64,000 bases of DNA from assembly GCF_014596525.1 (NCBI RefSeq), contig NZ_MSJP01000104.1:1-64000 (forward strand), in the 5' to 3' direction. Shown one piece after another: positions 9,608 to 21,100 of the stretch; within the stretch, counting starts at the first letter, position 1, and every line of letters starts with the position of its first letter. The position numbers and the translations under genes were made by a program. The notes under the pieces were generated by a model that was not told the origin of the DNA, ran no database searches, and was given only the letters and a program-made list of their open reading frames with translations. This DNA comes from Streptomyces sp. CBMA291 (GTDB taxonomy: Bacteria; Actinomycetota; Actinomycetes; Streptomycetales; Streptomycetaceae).

Positions 9608-10900
9608 ATGCCTGCTCCGTCCGTCCCGTCCCCGCCCCCGGCCGCCGCCGACCGGGGCGCCCCGGGCAAGCGCGCCGTCAGGACCACGGTCGTCCTGCTG
9701 TTCGCCGCCTGGCTGATCGACTACGCCGACCGGCTCGTCATCAACTTCGTCCTGCCGTCCATCGGCGAGGAGTTCCACCTCACACGCGGACAGCAGGGCC
9801 TGATCGTCTCGGCGTTCTTCCTCGCCTACGCCCTGGCCCAGGTCCCCGGCGGCATGCTCACGGACCGCTTCGGCGCCCGCCGGGTGACCCTGTGGGCGCT
9901 GCTTTCCTGGTCCCTGTTCACCGCGCTCACCGGCTTCGCCTGGTCCTTCGCGGCACTGCTGCTCATGCGCTTCGCCTTCGGTGCCGCCGAGGGCGTCTTC
10001 CCCCCGGCCGCGATGAAGGTGCTGGTCGAGCGGACCGCCCCCGCCGAACGCATGGGGGCCAACGGCGTGATCATGAGTTCCAACGCGTTCGCGGCCATCC
10101 TCGTGCCGCTCTCGGTGGCCCCGCTCGTCGCCGTCTTCGGCTGGCGCTCGGCCTTCTTCTCGACCGCCGCGCTCGGCGTCCTCGTCATCGTGGCGATACG
10201 GGCCTGGCTGCCGGCTTCCCGGCCCCTGACCGAGCCCGAGGCCGAGGCGGCCCCCGAGGCCAACGGGCAGCCCTGGCGGCTCCGGGACGTGCTGCGGTTC
10301 GGCGTGCTCTGGCGCTTCGCCGCGATGATGTTCGGCTACAACGTCGTCACCGGCGGGCTGATCACCTGGGCCCCGTCGTATCTCAGCACCGAGCGGGGGG
10401 TCCCGCTCGCCTCGTCCGGTCTCCTCCTGGTCCTCCCCGCGCTCGCGGGCGCGGCGGCCACCATCATCGGCGGGCGACTGGCCGACCGGCTCGGCGGCCA
10501 CCACCGCAAGGTGATCGTGCCCGGCATGGCCGTCGCCGCGATCGCCCTGCCCCTGATGGCGTACTCCCCCTCGCTCATCGGGTTCGTGGCCTTCGCCACC
10601 CTCGTCGTCTTCGCCGCCTCCCTGGCCTACATGCCGATCTTCGCCGTGCCCCTGAGCGGTCTGCCGTCCGCCTGCCTCGGGGTGGGCAGCGCCGTCATCG
10701 TCCTCGGCGGACAACTGGCCGGCATGATCACGCCGCCTCTCGTGGGCGCGCTCGCCGACTCCTTCTCCTTCCCCGTCGCCTTCACGGTGACCGGCGTCGG
10801 CGCGATCATCGCCTCCGCCATGGCCTTCCTCACCCCTCAGGACGCCGACGCCTTCCGCGCCGTCCTCCCCCGCCCCCGCACCACCCTGGAGCAGTCATGA
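9608..10900 (+). CDS. MFS transporter (anion:cation symporter-like)
   Basis: 430 residues from the ATG at 9608, with GAGAGGAG upstream. About 12 membrane segments are evident. The loop 2-3 signature GGMLTDRFGARRV and the loop 8-9 signature GGRLADRLGGHHRK are intact, and the start LIDYADRLVINFVLPSIGEEFHLTRGQ is typical of the ACS branch (glucarate/phthalate-type importers of organic anions). Its stop overlaps the start of the M20 amidohydrolase by ATGA, so the two are translationally coupled. Together they suggest uptake then cytoplasmic hydrolysis of an N-acyl amino acid or similar amide. Confidence 0.92.
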   Translation: MPAPSVPSPPPAAADRGAPGKRAVRTTVVLLFAAWLIDYADRLVINFVLPSIGEEFHLTRGQQGLIVSAFFLAYALAQVPGGMLTDRFGARRVTLWALLSWSLFTALTGFAWSFAALLLMRFAFGAAEGVFPPAAMKVLVERTAPAERMGANGVIMSSNAFAAILVPLSVAPLVAVFGWRSAFFSTAALGVLVIVAIRAWLPASRPLTEPEAEAAPEANGQPWRLRDVLRFGVLWRFAAMMFGYNVVTGGLITWAPSYLSTERGVPLASSGLLLVLPALAGAAATIIGGRLADRLGGHHRKVIVPGMAVAAIALPLMAYSPSLIGFVAFATLVVFAASLAYMPIFAVPLSGLPSACLGVGSAVIVLGGQLAGMITPPLVGALADSFSFPVAFTVTGVGAIIASAMAFLTPQDADAFRAVLPRPRTTLEQS

Positions 10901-12171
10901 CCACCACTTCCCCGACCGGGCTCCTCACCGGTATCGCCGACCTCGTCCCCGAACTGCGTGCTCTGTACGAGGACTTGCACGCCCATCCCGAGCTGTCGTT
11001 CCAGGAGGTCCGTACCGCGGGCGTCGTCGCCGAGCGGCTGCGCGCCCAGGGCTGGAAGGTCACCGAGGGCGTCGGCCGCACCGGCGTCGTCGGCGTCCTC
11101 GCCAACGGCCCGGGACCCGTCGTCCTGCTCCGCGCCGACATGGACGCCCTGCCGGTGGAGGAGAAGACCGGCCTGCCGTACGCCTCCACAGCGCGGGGCA
11201 CCGACCGCGACGGCAACGACGTCCCCGTCATGCACGCCTGCGGGCACGACATGCACGTCACCTGTCTGCTCGGCGCCACCGGACAGCTCGCCGCCCACCA
11301 GGACGCCTGGCACGGCACCGTCGTCGCCGTCTTCCAGCCCGCCGAAGAGGTCGGCGGCGCCCCCGCCATGATCGAGGACGGCTTCCTCGACCGCTTCCCC
11401 CGCGCCGAGATCTGCCTGGCCCAGCACGTCCTGCCGTCGCCCCTCGGCTACGTGGTCACCCGTCCGGGTCCGGTGATGGCCGCGAGCGACAACCTCAGGG
11501 TCCGGCTGCACGGGCGCGGCGGCCACGGCTCCGTCCCGGAGCTGACCGTGGACCCGGTCGTCATGGCCGCCGCCGTCGTCATGCGCTTGCAGACGGTCGT
11601 CTCGCGCGAGGTGGCCGGGACCCAGACCGCGGTGCTGACGGTGGGCGCGATCCACGCGGGTACGAAGGAGAACGTCATTCCCGACACCGCCGAGCTGCTG
11701 ATCAACATCCGCAGTACCACCCCGGCGGTGCGCGAGCGGGTCCTCGGCGCGGTCGAACGCGTCGTCCGGGCCGAGTCCGCCGCCTCGGGCGCCCCGAAGG
11801 ACCCCGAGATCATCCCGTTGGCCGCGTTCCCCGTGACCGTCAACGATCCGCAGGCCACGGCGGTCGTGACCACGGTCCTCGGCGATGTCCTCGGCCGGGA
11901 CAAGGTCCTCGTCACTCCGCAGCCTTTCACCGGAAGCGAGGACTTCGGCATCTTCGGCGACGCGCTCGGGGCCCCCTCCGTGATGTGGTACTTCGGCAGT
12001 CTGCCCGCCGCCGTCTTCCAGGGCCTGAGCCCCGCCGAACTCATGACGAACGGTCTGCCCGACTCCGTCCCCACCAGCCATTCCCCCCTCTACGCCCCCG
12101 ACCCCGACCCGACCATCCTCACCGGGGTCACGAGCCTGCTGGCCGCCGCCGCGCACTGGCTGCGTCCCTGA
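10897..12171 (+). CDS. M20-family amidohydrolase (aminoacylase/hippurate hydrolase type)
   Basis: 424 residues; the ATG overlaps the transporter stop as ATGA. Metal-site motifs are present: LLRADMDALPVEE, MHACGHDMHVT, FQPAEEVGGAP and the late GSEDFGIFGD. The dimerisation domain includes LHGRGGHGSVPELTVDP. These place it in M20D, whose members cleave N-acyl amino acids or auxin-type amides using a di-metal centre. Coupling with the MFS gene and divergence from an Lrp-type regulator support an amino-acid-conjugate catabolic unit. The exact substrate cannot be read. Confidence 0.93.
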   Translation: MTTTSPTGLLTGIADLVPELRALYEDLHAHPELSFQEVRTAGVVAERLRAQGWKVTEGVGRTGVVGVLANGPGPVVLLRADMDALPVEEKTGLPYASTARGTDRDGNDVPVMHACGHDMHVTCLLGATGQLAAHQDAWHGTVVAVFQPAEEVGGAPAMIEDGFLDRFPRAEICLAQHVLPSPLGYVVTRPGPVMAASDNLRVRLHGRGGHGSVPELTVDPVVMAAAVVMRLQTVVSREVAGTQTAVLTVGAIHAGTKENVIPDTAELLINIRSTTPAVRERVLGAVERVVRAESAASGAPKDPEIIPLAAFPVTVNDPQATAVVTTVLGDVLGRDKVLVTPQPFTGSEDFGIFGDALGAPSVMWYFGSLPAAVFQGLSPAELMTNGLPDSVPTSHSPLYAPDPDPTILTGVTSLLAAAAHWLRP

Positions 12172-12210
12172 ACGCGTCGGTGCGCGGCGGCGGGTGGGGA
12201 AGGCAGGCAC

Positions 12211-13848
12211 TCACGCGCCCGTACGGGCCCGCCCTCCGGTCCCCGGGTTGACGAGGTAGTCGTCGACCACCCGCTTCACCTGCCCCGTCTTGCCCTCGCG
12301 GTAGAGCCAGTGGCTCACGACGTCCATGGTGTACAGGCGCGCTTCGGGGAAGGAGGCCGCCATCCGGCGGGCGCCGGGGAGCGGGGTCGCGTAGTCGAGC
12401 GTGGCGTTGACCACGAGGACGGGCGGGAGCGGGCCCGCCGACCGCGCGGGGCGGGGCTTGGGCGGCATGGTCCAGCCCTGGCAGCCGAGGACGAAGTCCA
12501 GTGCCTGGGCGTTGTACCGGACGTGCGGGGCGGCTTGGGCGACCCGCTGGAGGATGGCCTGGTACTGGGCGTGGTCGCGGATTCGGAAGTCGTAGTCCCG
12601 GCACAGGACCAGCCGGTGGGCCGGTTCACCTTCGGTGTCGATCCACTGGACCTGGCCCTTGCCGCTGTGGAGGGCGGCCAGTTGCTTCGCCGACTCCGCC
12701 AGCGCACCCTTGCCGACCCAGAAGGTCAGCAGGCCGGCCAGCCGGTCGGCGTCGACCTTGGTGCGGGTCGGGCCCTTGGGCCCGGGGTCGCGGAGCGTGC
12801 CCGCGTCGGCGCGGGCGAACAGTCCGTCGGTGACGGCGACCACGTCCTTGCCCTTGAGCGCACAGGTCCCGTCCTTCGCGCACCACTCCGCGAGCCGCTT
12901 CAGCGCGCCGTCCAGGGTGACGGCGGCTTCGGTGAGATAGCGCTCGGCGCCCGGCCGGCCCGGGTCGAGGGCGCTGTCGAGGGCCAGGGCGCGGAGCCTG
13001 CCGGGGAAGAGGCGTGCGTAGCGTTCGCCGATGAGGGTTCCGTAGGAGTGGCCGATGAAGCTGATGCGGCTCTCGCCGAGGGCGGCGCGGATCGCGTCCA
13101 TGTCGCGGGCGACGCTCTCGGCGTCCATGTGGGCGGCGAGCGGCCCGGTCTCCTTCAGACAGCTTTCCGCCAGTCGGCCGTTCAGGGTGCGCAGCCGTCC
13201 GAACTCCGCCGCGTCGTGAGGGCGGGCCGGGATCGAGCCGAGAAGGTTCTCGTCGCAGACGGCCCGGTGGCTGCGGCCGATGCCGCGCGGGTCGAAGCCG
13301 ATCATGTCGAAGCGCCGGAGCATCTCCGGGGAGTAGCCGCCTGATGGGCCGTCGGCGTACATCGCGTCGCCGAGACCGGGTGCGCCGGGGCCGCCCGGGT
13401 TCGACAGGAGGACGCCGACGCGCCGTGCGGGGTCGGTGGCCCGGTGGCGGGCGACCGCGATGCCGATCTTCGGCCCCTTCGGCTGCGACCAGTCCAGCGG
13501 GACCTTCACGGTGCCGCACTCGGCGCGCGGGCCGGGGTCCGGGAAGGGCGGATCGGCGGTGCAGGCACCCCAGATGATCGCCGGGGTGGAGGCGGGGACG
13601 GAGGCGGATGCGGGGGCGGATGGGGAGGCGGGGGTGGTGACGGACGGTTGCCGGGCCGCTGCCGCCGCGCCCGGCGCGGTCAGCGTGGTGGCGGCCATGG
13701 AGGAGGCGGACAGGGTGAGCAGGAGGAGTGCGGAGAAGGTTCGGCGCCCCGGGGAGCGCGGCGGCCCGGAGGCCGTCTGCGGCCCCGAGCCCACGAACGG
13801 GTTCACCTGCGGACTTCTGTACGGATTCACCTGCGGGTTCGTATTCAC
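12211..13848 (-). CDS. secreted alpha/beta hydrolase, tripeptidyl aminopeptidase type
   Basis: 545 residues from the GTG at 13848, chosen because GGAAGAG lies eight bases upstream; an ATG at 13887 has no ribosome site. A long signal segment (RRTFSALLLLTLSASSMA, then a TAPGAAAA-type cleavage region) follows a short repeat of QVNPY/QVNPF. The alpha/beta-hydrolase core shows LLSNPGGPGAPGL, the nucleophile elbow GHSYGT, the acid in VNATLDYATPL and the final His in VVSHWLYREGK. A four-cysteine pattern and a TAP-type C-terminal domain match Streptomyces tripeptidyl aminopeptidases (SlpD/SlpE-like), which trim peptides outside the cell. It is convergent with the M20 gene. Confidence 0.9.
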   Translation of the reverse strand: MNTNPQVNPYRSPQVNPFVGSGPQTASGPPRSPGRRTFSALLLLTLSASSMAATTLTAPGAAAAARQPSVTTPASPSAPASASVPASTPAIIWGACTADPPFPDPGPRAECGTVKVPLDWSQPKGPKIGIAVARHRATDPARRVGVLLSNPGGPGAPGLGDAMYADGPSGGYSPEMLRRFDMIGFDPRGIGRSHRAVCDENLLGSIPARPHDAAEFGRLRTLNGRLAESCLKETGPLAAHMDAESVARDMDAIRAALGESRISFIGHSYGTLIGERYARLFPGRLRALALDSALDPGRPGAERYLTEAAVTLDGALKRLAEWCAKDGTCALKGKDVVAVTDGLFARADAGTLRDPGPKGPTRTKVDADRLAGLLTFWVGKGALAESAKQLAALHSGKGQVQWIDTEGEPAHRLVLCRDYDFRIRDHAQYQAILQRVAQAAPHVRYNAQALDFVLGCQGWTMPPKPRPARSAGPLPPVLVVNATLDYATPLPGARRMAASFPEARLYTMDVVSHWLYREGKTGQVKRVVDDYLVNPGTGGRARTGA

Positions 13849-14093
13849 GTCGCCGACTCTTCCGGGCCCGTGTGATGGCGCCCCCATGAGGACGTGGTGG
13901 GAACGTAACAAGGCTCCAGGCCACTCGGATGTCCACGCCGCCGCTCACCGGAGCGTGAGGAATCGATTCACCAGACCGATTTATCAACAATCCATGAAAT
14001 ATGCCTGGTTGGGATGACTTTCTGTGGTGAACCGGGGGCGTGCAGGGTTCACGCGCCCGGCGCCCATCACAACGTGCGCCGGGGCAAGATCTG

Positions 14094-14123
14094 TTGCTGT
14101 CCGTAGTTTCCTAGCTTCATACT
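14094..14123 (+). promoter_or_regulatory. candidate promoter of the tetramate cluster
   Basis: TTGCTG (14094-14099) and CATACT (14118-14123) are 18 bases apart in a locally AT-rich stretch upstream of the hydroxylase gene. Read by eye only. The AT-rich block 13960-14010 just upstream may hold activator sites. Confidence 0.35.
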
Positions 14124-14196
14124 GTGATGGACGCCTCGGCCTCGTCCGCCGATCGCGCACCCACCCGTCCCGTCACCCCCGTGAGTGAGGCGTGCC

Positions 14197-15051
14197 ATGC
14201 CCTGGTTAACGGCGCGAAACGCACTGACCGTAGCCGCCCAGCCGGTCCTGCTGCTCGCCGCCGTCTCCGTCTTCGCCCTCACCCAATGGCGCGGATGGGA
14301 ACCGGGGATGACCACCTTCCTCTTCCAGTTCGCGGTGCTCGGCCTCCTCGTCGTGCTGGAGTTCCTCATCCCGTACGACCCGTCCTGGCGGCCGACCCGC
14401 CGGGAGTGGGGGTACTACGCCGTGTACTACGTCCTCACCGCCACCGGCGGCGGACTCGGCCAGAACCTGGTGCTCTACGGCGTCGGCGCGCTGGCGAACC
14501 CCCGCCCCCTGCTCCCGCTGTGGGGCGAGATCCCGCTGGCGCTCGTCATCGGCTCCCTCGCGAGCTACGCGGTGCACCGAGCCGGGCACACCTACGCCTG
14601 GATGTGGCGGCTGCACGGGGTGCACCACGTGCCGAACAAGGTCAACGTCGCCAACAACGGCGTCAACCACGTGGCCGATGTGATCATCTCCCAGGGCTTC
14701 GTTCAGCTCGCTCTGGCGCTGGTCGGATTCTCCGAGCGCGCCGTCTTCGGCGTGGGCCTCTTCATCGTGGCCCAGGGGTACTTCGTCCACGCCAACATCC
14801 GTGTCCGGCTCGGACCCTTCAACCACGTCCTCGCCGGTCCCGAGCAGCACCGGCTCCACCACAGCACCGACCTCGCCGAAGCCGGTCACTACAGCTCGGA
14901 CCTGGCGCTGTGGGACAGAGTCTTCGGCACGTTCACCTGGCGTCCCGGCCGTGAACCGGTGGCCGTCGGCCTGACCGACCCCCGCGCCTTCCCGGCGACC
15001 GGCCGCATCCTCACCACGCTCGTCCACCCCTGGCGCCGTTCCACCGGCTGA
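14197..15051 (+). CDS. sterol desaturase/fatty acid hydroxylase-type enzyme of the PTM cluster
   Basis: 284 residues; the ATG at 14197 has GAGG six bases upstream (a GTG at 14185 is in frame but worse placed). A membrane di-iron enzyme with several hydrophobic segments and the family's histidine boxes: HRAGH (127-131), HGVHH (140-144) and the later HRLHH. In HSAF and frontalamide clusters the homologue (FtdA type) hydroxylates the ornithine-derived part of the tetramate macrolactam. Codon 4 is TTA (14206-14208), so translation probably needs the bldA tRNA. It is the first gene of the cluster; the PKS-NRPS starts 132 bases downstream. Confidence 0.92.
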   Translation: MPWLTARNALTVAAQPVLLLAAVSVFALTQWRGWEPGMTTFLFQFAVLGLLVVLEFLIPYDPSWRPTRREWGYYAVYYVLTATGGGLGQNLVLYGVGALANPRPLLPLWGEIPLALVIGSLASYAVHRAGHTYAWMWRLHGVHHVPNKVNVANNGVNHVADVIISQGFVQLALALVGFSERAVFGVGLFIVAQGYFVHANIRVRLGPFNHVLAGPEQHRLHHSTDLAEAGHYSSDLALWDRVFGTFTWRPGREPVAVGLTDPRAFPATGRILTTLVHPWRRSTG

Positions 15052-15183
15052 CCCCCGCGAACGGCTCCGCCCCGTCCCCTCTCCCCGTTCCGTCCCCCTT
15101 CTCCGCTCCCGCTCCCGCTCACGTTCGTACGGCGCGCGCCACTCCCCTTCGCGTGCGCCCGTTCCGCGGTTCAAGGAAGGCTC

Positions 15184-18100
15184 ATGTCCACACAAGCCCG
15201 TACGTCCCCACCGGCACCTCTCCCCACTCCCCCCGCGAAGGTCGCGGTCATCGGCATCGGCTGCCGCTTCCCCGGCGGAGCCAACGACCACCGTTCCTAC
15301 TGGCGCAATCTGATCGAGGGAAAGGACTGCATCACCCCCACCCCGCCCGACCGGTACGACGTGACCAGCCTGGGCAGCAAGGACAAGGCGAAACCGGGCC
15401 GGCTGGTGGGCAGACGCGGTGGCTACATCGACGGCTTCGACGAGTTCGATCCGGCGTTCTTCGGCATCAGCCCGCGCGAGGCGCACGCCATGGACCCGCA
15501 ACAGCGCAAGCTGCTCGAAGTCGCCTGGGAGGCCCTTGAGGACGGCGGGCAGAAGCCGGCGGAGCTGGCCGGGCGGGACGTCGGCGTCTACGTCGGGGCG
15601 TTCACCCTGGACTACAAGATCCTGCAATTCTCCGACCTGCGGTTCGACACCCTGGAAGCCCACACGGCGACCGGGACGATGATGACGATGGTCTCGAACC
15701 GTCTCTCGCACTGCTTCGACTTCCGGGGGCCGAGCCTCTCCATCGACTCCGCGTGCAGCTCCTCCCTGGTGGCCGTGCACCTCGCCTGCGAGAGCCTGCG
15801 CCGCGGCGAGAGTTCCCTGGCCCTGGCCGGCGGCACGCTGCTGCACCTCACCCCGCAGTACACCATCGCCGAGACCAAGGGCGGCTTCCTCTCACCCGAG
15901 GGCCGCTCCCGCACCTTCGACGCAGGAGCCGACGGCTACGTCCGGGCCGAGGGCGTCGGCATCGTCGTCCTCAAGCTCCTCTCCGAGGCGCTGCGCGACG
16001 GCGACCCCGTCCACGCCGTGATCACCGAGACCGGGGTCAACCAGGACGGGCGCACCAACGGCATCACCGTCCCCAGCGCCGACGCCCAGACCGCGCTCAT
16101 CGAGCAGGTCTGCGCCCGCGCCGGGATCACCCCGGGCCAGCTCCAGTACGTGGAGGCGCACGGCACCTCCACCCCGGTGGGCGACCCCATCGAGGCCAAC
16201 GCCCTGGCGAGCGCCCTGGCCATCGGCCGCGCACCCGGCGCCCGGTGCTACGTCGGCTCCGTCAAGACGAACATCGGGCACACCGAGTCCGCCGCCGGGA
16301 TCGCCGGTCTCATCAAGACCGCGCTCAGCCTCGAACACCGCCTCATCCCGCCCCACATCAACCTCGAAGAGGTCAACCCGGCGATCGACCTGGCCTCCGC
16401 GCCCTACGAGATCCCCGACCGGGTCACCCCCTGGCCCGCCCACGAGGGACCCGCGCGCGCCGGGGTCAACTCCTTCGGCTTCGGCGGCACCAACGCGCAC
16501 GTCCTGCTCGAAGAGGCACCCGCCCGCCCCGCCGAGGACACCCCTGCGCCCGTCCCCGGGCAGCGGTCCGCCGCCGAAGGGCTCCCCTTCCGCGTGCTGC
16601 CGCTCAGCGCCCACGACGCCTCGGTGCTCCCGGACCTCGCCGAGGCCGTCCGCGCGGAGCTGGCCGCCCCCGGGCCGCACCCGGCCGCCGCGCCCGTCTC
16701 CCTGACGGACCTGGCCCACTCCTTCGCCCGCCGCCAGCACCACGACGCCCGGCTCTCCGTGGTGTACGAGGCCCGCGAGGACCTGGACGAGGCGCTCGCC
16801 GCGTACGCCAGGGGCGAGGAGCACCCCCGCGTCCTGCCCGGCGGCGCCCGCCCCGACCGGCATACCGCGCCCGTGTGGGTCTTCACCGGGATGGGCCCCC
16901 AGTGGTGGGCCATGGGCCGCGAGCTGTTCGCGTCCTCGCCCGTCTACCGCGAGGCCGTCGAGGCCGTCGACCGGGAGATCGCCGCCCAGGCGGGCTGGTC
17001 GCTGACCACCGAGATGAACGCCGGGGAGAACGCCTCCCGGATGGCGGAGACCTGGCTCGCCCAGCCCGCCAACTTCGCCGTGCAGGTGGGCCTTTCCGCC
17101 CTCTGGCACGCCCACGGGGTGCACCCCGCCGCGATCGTCGGCCACAGCACCGGCGAGATCGCCGCGTTCTACGAGGCCGGGGTCTACAGCCTGCGCGACG
17201 CGGTGCGGATCGTCCTGCACCGCAGCCGCCTCCAGCAGCGGCTCGCGGGCACCGGCACCATGCTGGCCGTCGGCCTGCCCGAGGACGAGGCCGTACGGCG
17301 CGCCGCCCCCTTCGGCGACCGGCTGTCCGTCGCCGCCGTGAACAGCCCCGGCGCCCTGACCCTCGCCGGGGAGCGGGACGCGCTCGCCGAGTACGCCGAA
17401 GCACTCCGCGCCGACGGGGTGTTCGCCAGGTTCCTGGACGTGGAAGTCCCGTACCACAGCGCCGTGATGGAGCAGATCAAGGACGAGCTGCTGACGGAGC
17501 TGGCCGGGATCGAGCCCCGGCCCGCGCGCCTTCCGCTCCACCTCACCGGCCGGGAGGGACGCGCCGAAGGACCCGAACTCGACGCGGAGTACTGGTGGAG
17601 CAACGTCCGTGACACCGTCCGCTTCCGCGCCGCCGTCGACGCCCTGATCGCCGAAGGGCACCGTACGTTCCTGGAGATCGGCCCCCATCCGGTGCTCGGC
17701 CACTCCGTCCGGGAGTGCGCCGCCGCCCACGAGGGCGACCCCGCGACCGTGACCACCCTGCCGTCCCTGCGCCGCGCCGAGGACGAGGCCCTGCGCTTCA
17801 CCACCTCCCTGGCCGCGCTCCACGCCCTCGGCTGCGCCGTGGACTGGGAGGCGCTGCACCCGGCCGGACGGCGGGTCCCGCTGCCCCGGTACCCGTGGAA
17901 GCGGGACCGGTACTGGACCGAGCCCGCGCCCGTGGCCCAGGTCAGGCTCGGCCGGATCGACCACCCTCTCCTCGGCCGGCGCCTCGCCACGGCGGAGCCC
18001 GCCTGGGAGGTCACGCTCGACGTGGAGGCCACCCCCTACCTCGCCGACCACCGCATCCAGGGCAGGACGCTCTTTCCCGGCGCCGGGTACGTCGAGATGG

Positions 18101-21100
18101 CGTACCAGGCGTTCCGGGCGCTGACCGGGGGGACGGACGCGGAGCTGGGCGACATCGAGCTGCGCAAGGCGCTCTTCCTGCCGGACGACGCCCCCCGCTC
18201 CGTACAGGTGTCGCTCTCCGCGCACAGCTCCGCCTTCACGGTGGCGACCGAGGGGGACGAACCCGTCGTGCACGCCCTCGGCGTGGTGCGCGGCGGCGCC
18301 CCCGCGGCCCGTACCGCCCCGCTCGACGCGGCGGGCATCCGGTCGCGGGCCGACCGGCACCTCGACGCGACCGCCTGCTACGAGACGCTGAGCACCTTCG
18401 GATACGAGTACGGGCCCGCGTTCCAGGGCATCGCGGAGGTCTGGCGTACGCCCGGCGAGGCGCTGGCCCTGATCCGGCCGACGGTCGACGCCGAGAGCGC
18501 GGCGGCGCACCATCTGCACCCGGTGCTCCTCGACGCCTGCTTCCAGGCCCTCCTGGTGGCCGGGCTCCCCGACGGGGCGGACGGGAGCGGGATGCTGCTG
18601 CCGCTGACCATCGAGGCGGTGCGCACGGTCCCGGTCGGCGACCGGCCGCTGTGGGCGCACGCCACCGTCACCCGGCGCGCCGGTGACGAACTCGTCGGCG
18701 ACATCGCCCTCTACGCGGAGGACGGTGAACCGCTCGGGTATGTGCGCGGTTTCCGGGCCGCCGACGTGGAGCAGGTCTCGGCGACGGTGGGGCTCTCCAC
18801 CATCGACGGCTGGCTGGCCGAACTCACCTGGTCGCAAGCGCCGTTGGACGAGGTCACCGAAGCGGAACCGGCCGTGGCGGGGGGCGGCGGCTGGCTGCTC
18901 CTCGCGGACCGGCCCGGCGGGGTCGCGGACCGGCTGGCCGCGCTCGCGGAGGCGAACGGGGTGCGCTGCCACCTCGTACGGCCGGGTGACGGCTACGTCT
19001 TCGACCGGAACGGCCGGGACTCCCGGGTGACCCCGGGGAGCGCCGACGACCTGCGCGGGCTGCTGGCCGATCTGGCCTCGGCCACCCCGGGCCGTCCCGC
19101 GCCGGACGCCGTCGTCCATCTGTGGAACCTGGACCTGCCCGCCCTTGAGGACACCGGCAGGGGCCTTCTCGACACGCACGCCACCCTGGGCGCCTACTCG
19201 GTGATCGCCCTGGCCCAGGCCCTCCAGGACGACCCCCGCCAGTCGGCCGCGCCCGCCGCGCTGCACCTGGTCACCCGGGGAGCCCAGGCGGCCGTCCCCG
19301 GGGAGGCGGTGGCCCCGCTCGGCGCGCCCGCCTGGGGTATCGGCCGGGTCCTGCGCCATCACGAACTGACCGCCCATCGCGGCAAGTTGATCGATCTGGC
19401 ACTGAGGCCGACCGGTCTCGAAGCGCAGACCGGCACCGAGGCCGAGGCCCGGACCGATGCCGACACCGAGGCCCAGGCCCTGTTCCGGGAGATCCTGGCC
19501 CCGCTCTCCCCTGAGCCGTCGCTCTCCGCCGAGCCGTCGTTCGACGAGGTGGCGCTGCGCGGCGGGCGTCGGCTCGTCAGTGGGCTCACCCGGCCCGAGG
19601 GCCTCACCCGGCCCTTCCCGCCCCGGCTCCGCGCGGACGGCGCCTACCTCGTCACCGGTGCGTTCGGCGCGCTGGGCAGGCTGTTGTGCCGCTACCTCGT
19701 CCAGCGGGGGGCCCGGCACCTCATCCTCGTCGGCCGTACGCCGCTCCCCGACCGCGCCACCTGGCGTTCCCTCGCCCCGGACTCCCCGGCGAGCGACGCG
19801 GTGGGCTTCGTCAAGGAGCTGGAGGCCCTGGGCGCGCACCCGGTGCACGCCGCCCTCGACGTCTCCGACGAGCGGGCGCTCACGGACTGGCTGGCCGAGT
19901 ACCGCGACCGGGACGCGCCGCCCGTGCGGGGCGTCTTCCATCTCGCCGGGCACGTGCGCGACACCCCGGTGCGGGCCGTGGACCGCGCCGCCTTCGACTC
20001 CGTCTTCGACCCGAAGGCGGCGGGTGCCTGGCTCCTCCACCACCATCTGCGCGACGAACCGCTCGACCACTTCGTCCTCTTCGCCTCCGTGGCGTCGCTG
20101 CTGACGACCACGGGGCAGACGAACTACGCGGCGGGCAATGCCTTCCTTGACGCCCTGGCGCATCACCGCAGGTCGCAGGGGCTGCCCGCGCTGAGTCTCG
20201 ACTGGGGCCCGTGGGCGACCGGCATGATCGAGGAGCTGAGCCTGGTCGAGCACTACCGTGCCGTCCGGGGCATGAGTTCCCTCTCGCCCTCGGCGGGCAC
20301 GGCCGTACTGGAGCGGGTCCTCGGCCAGGACCGGGCCCAGCTTCTGATCGCCACCGTCGTCGACTGGCCGACGTTCCTCGCCTGGTACCCGTCGCCGCCC
20401 CCGCTCGTCAGGGAGCTGGCCGCCGAGGCGGCCAGGGCCGCGGCCTCGGCGGCGGGCGAGGGGTCCCGGGAGAGCGGCTATCTGGACCGGTTCCGCGCGG
20501 CGGCGGACGAGGAGGAGCGCACCGCACTGGTCTCCGATCTCCTGCTCGGCTGCGCCTCGGCCGTCCTGCGGATCGGCGCGGACCGGCTCGACCCGGACGC
20601 GGGGCTCGGCGCGCACGGCATCGACTCGCTCCTCGCCATGGAGCTGCGGGCCCGGCTCCAGGCGGCGACCGGGGTCGCGCTGCCGGTCGTGGCGCTGCTG
20701 AGCGGCGCTCCGCTGCGCGAGCTGACCGCGCAGCTCCGCGATGCCACGGCGGAGCTGGCCGCGCGGGCTTCGGGGCCCGACGCGGGGGCGGCGGTGGAGG
20801 TCCACGAGGACGCGTCCCGTCATCCGCTGACGCAGAACCAGAAGGCCCTGTGGTTCCTGAAGCAGCTCCACCCGGACGGGTACGCGTACAACATCGGCGG
20901 CGCGGTGGAGGTGCGCACCGAGATCGATCCCGCGCTGATGGCCGACGCCGTCCGCGCCCTGGTGGCCCGGCATCCGGTGCTGCGGGCCAACTTCACGATG
21001 GAGGACGGCCGGCCGCTCCAGGTCGTCTCGGAGGACGTCGAGCCGGACACGGCGGTCTTCGACGTCGAGGGCAAGGAGTGGGAGGAGATCCGCGAACTGA

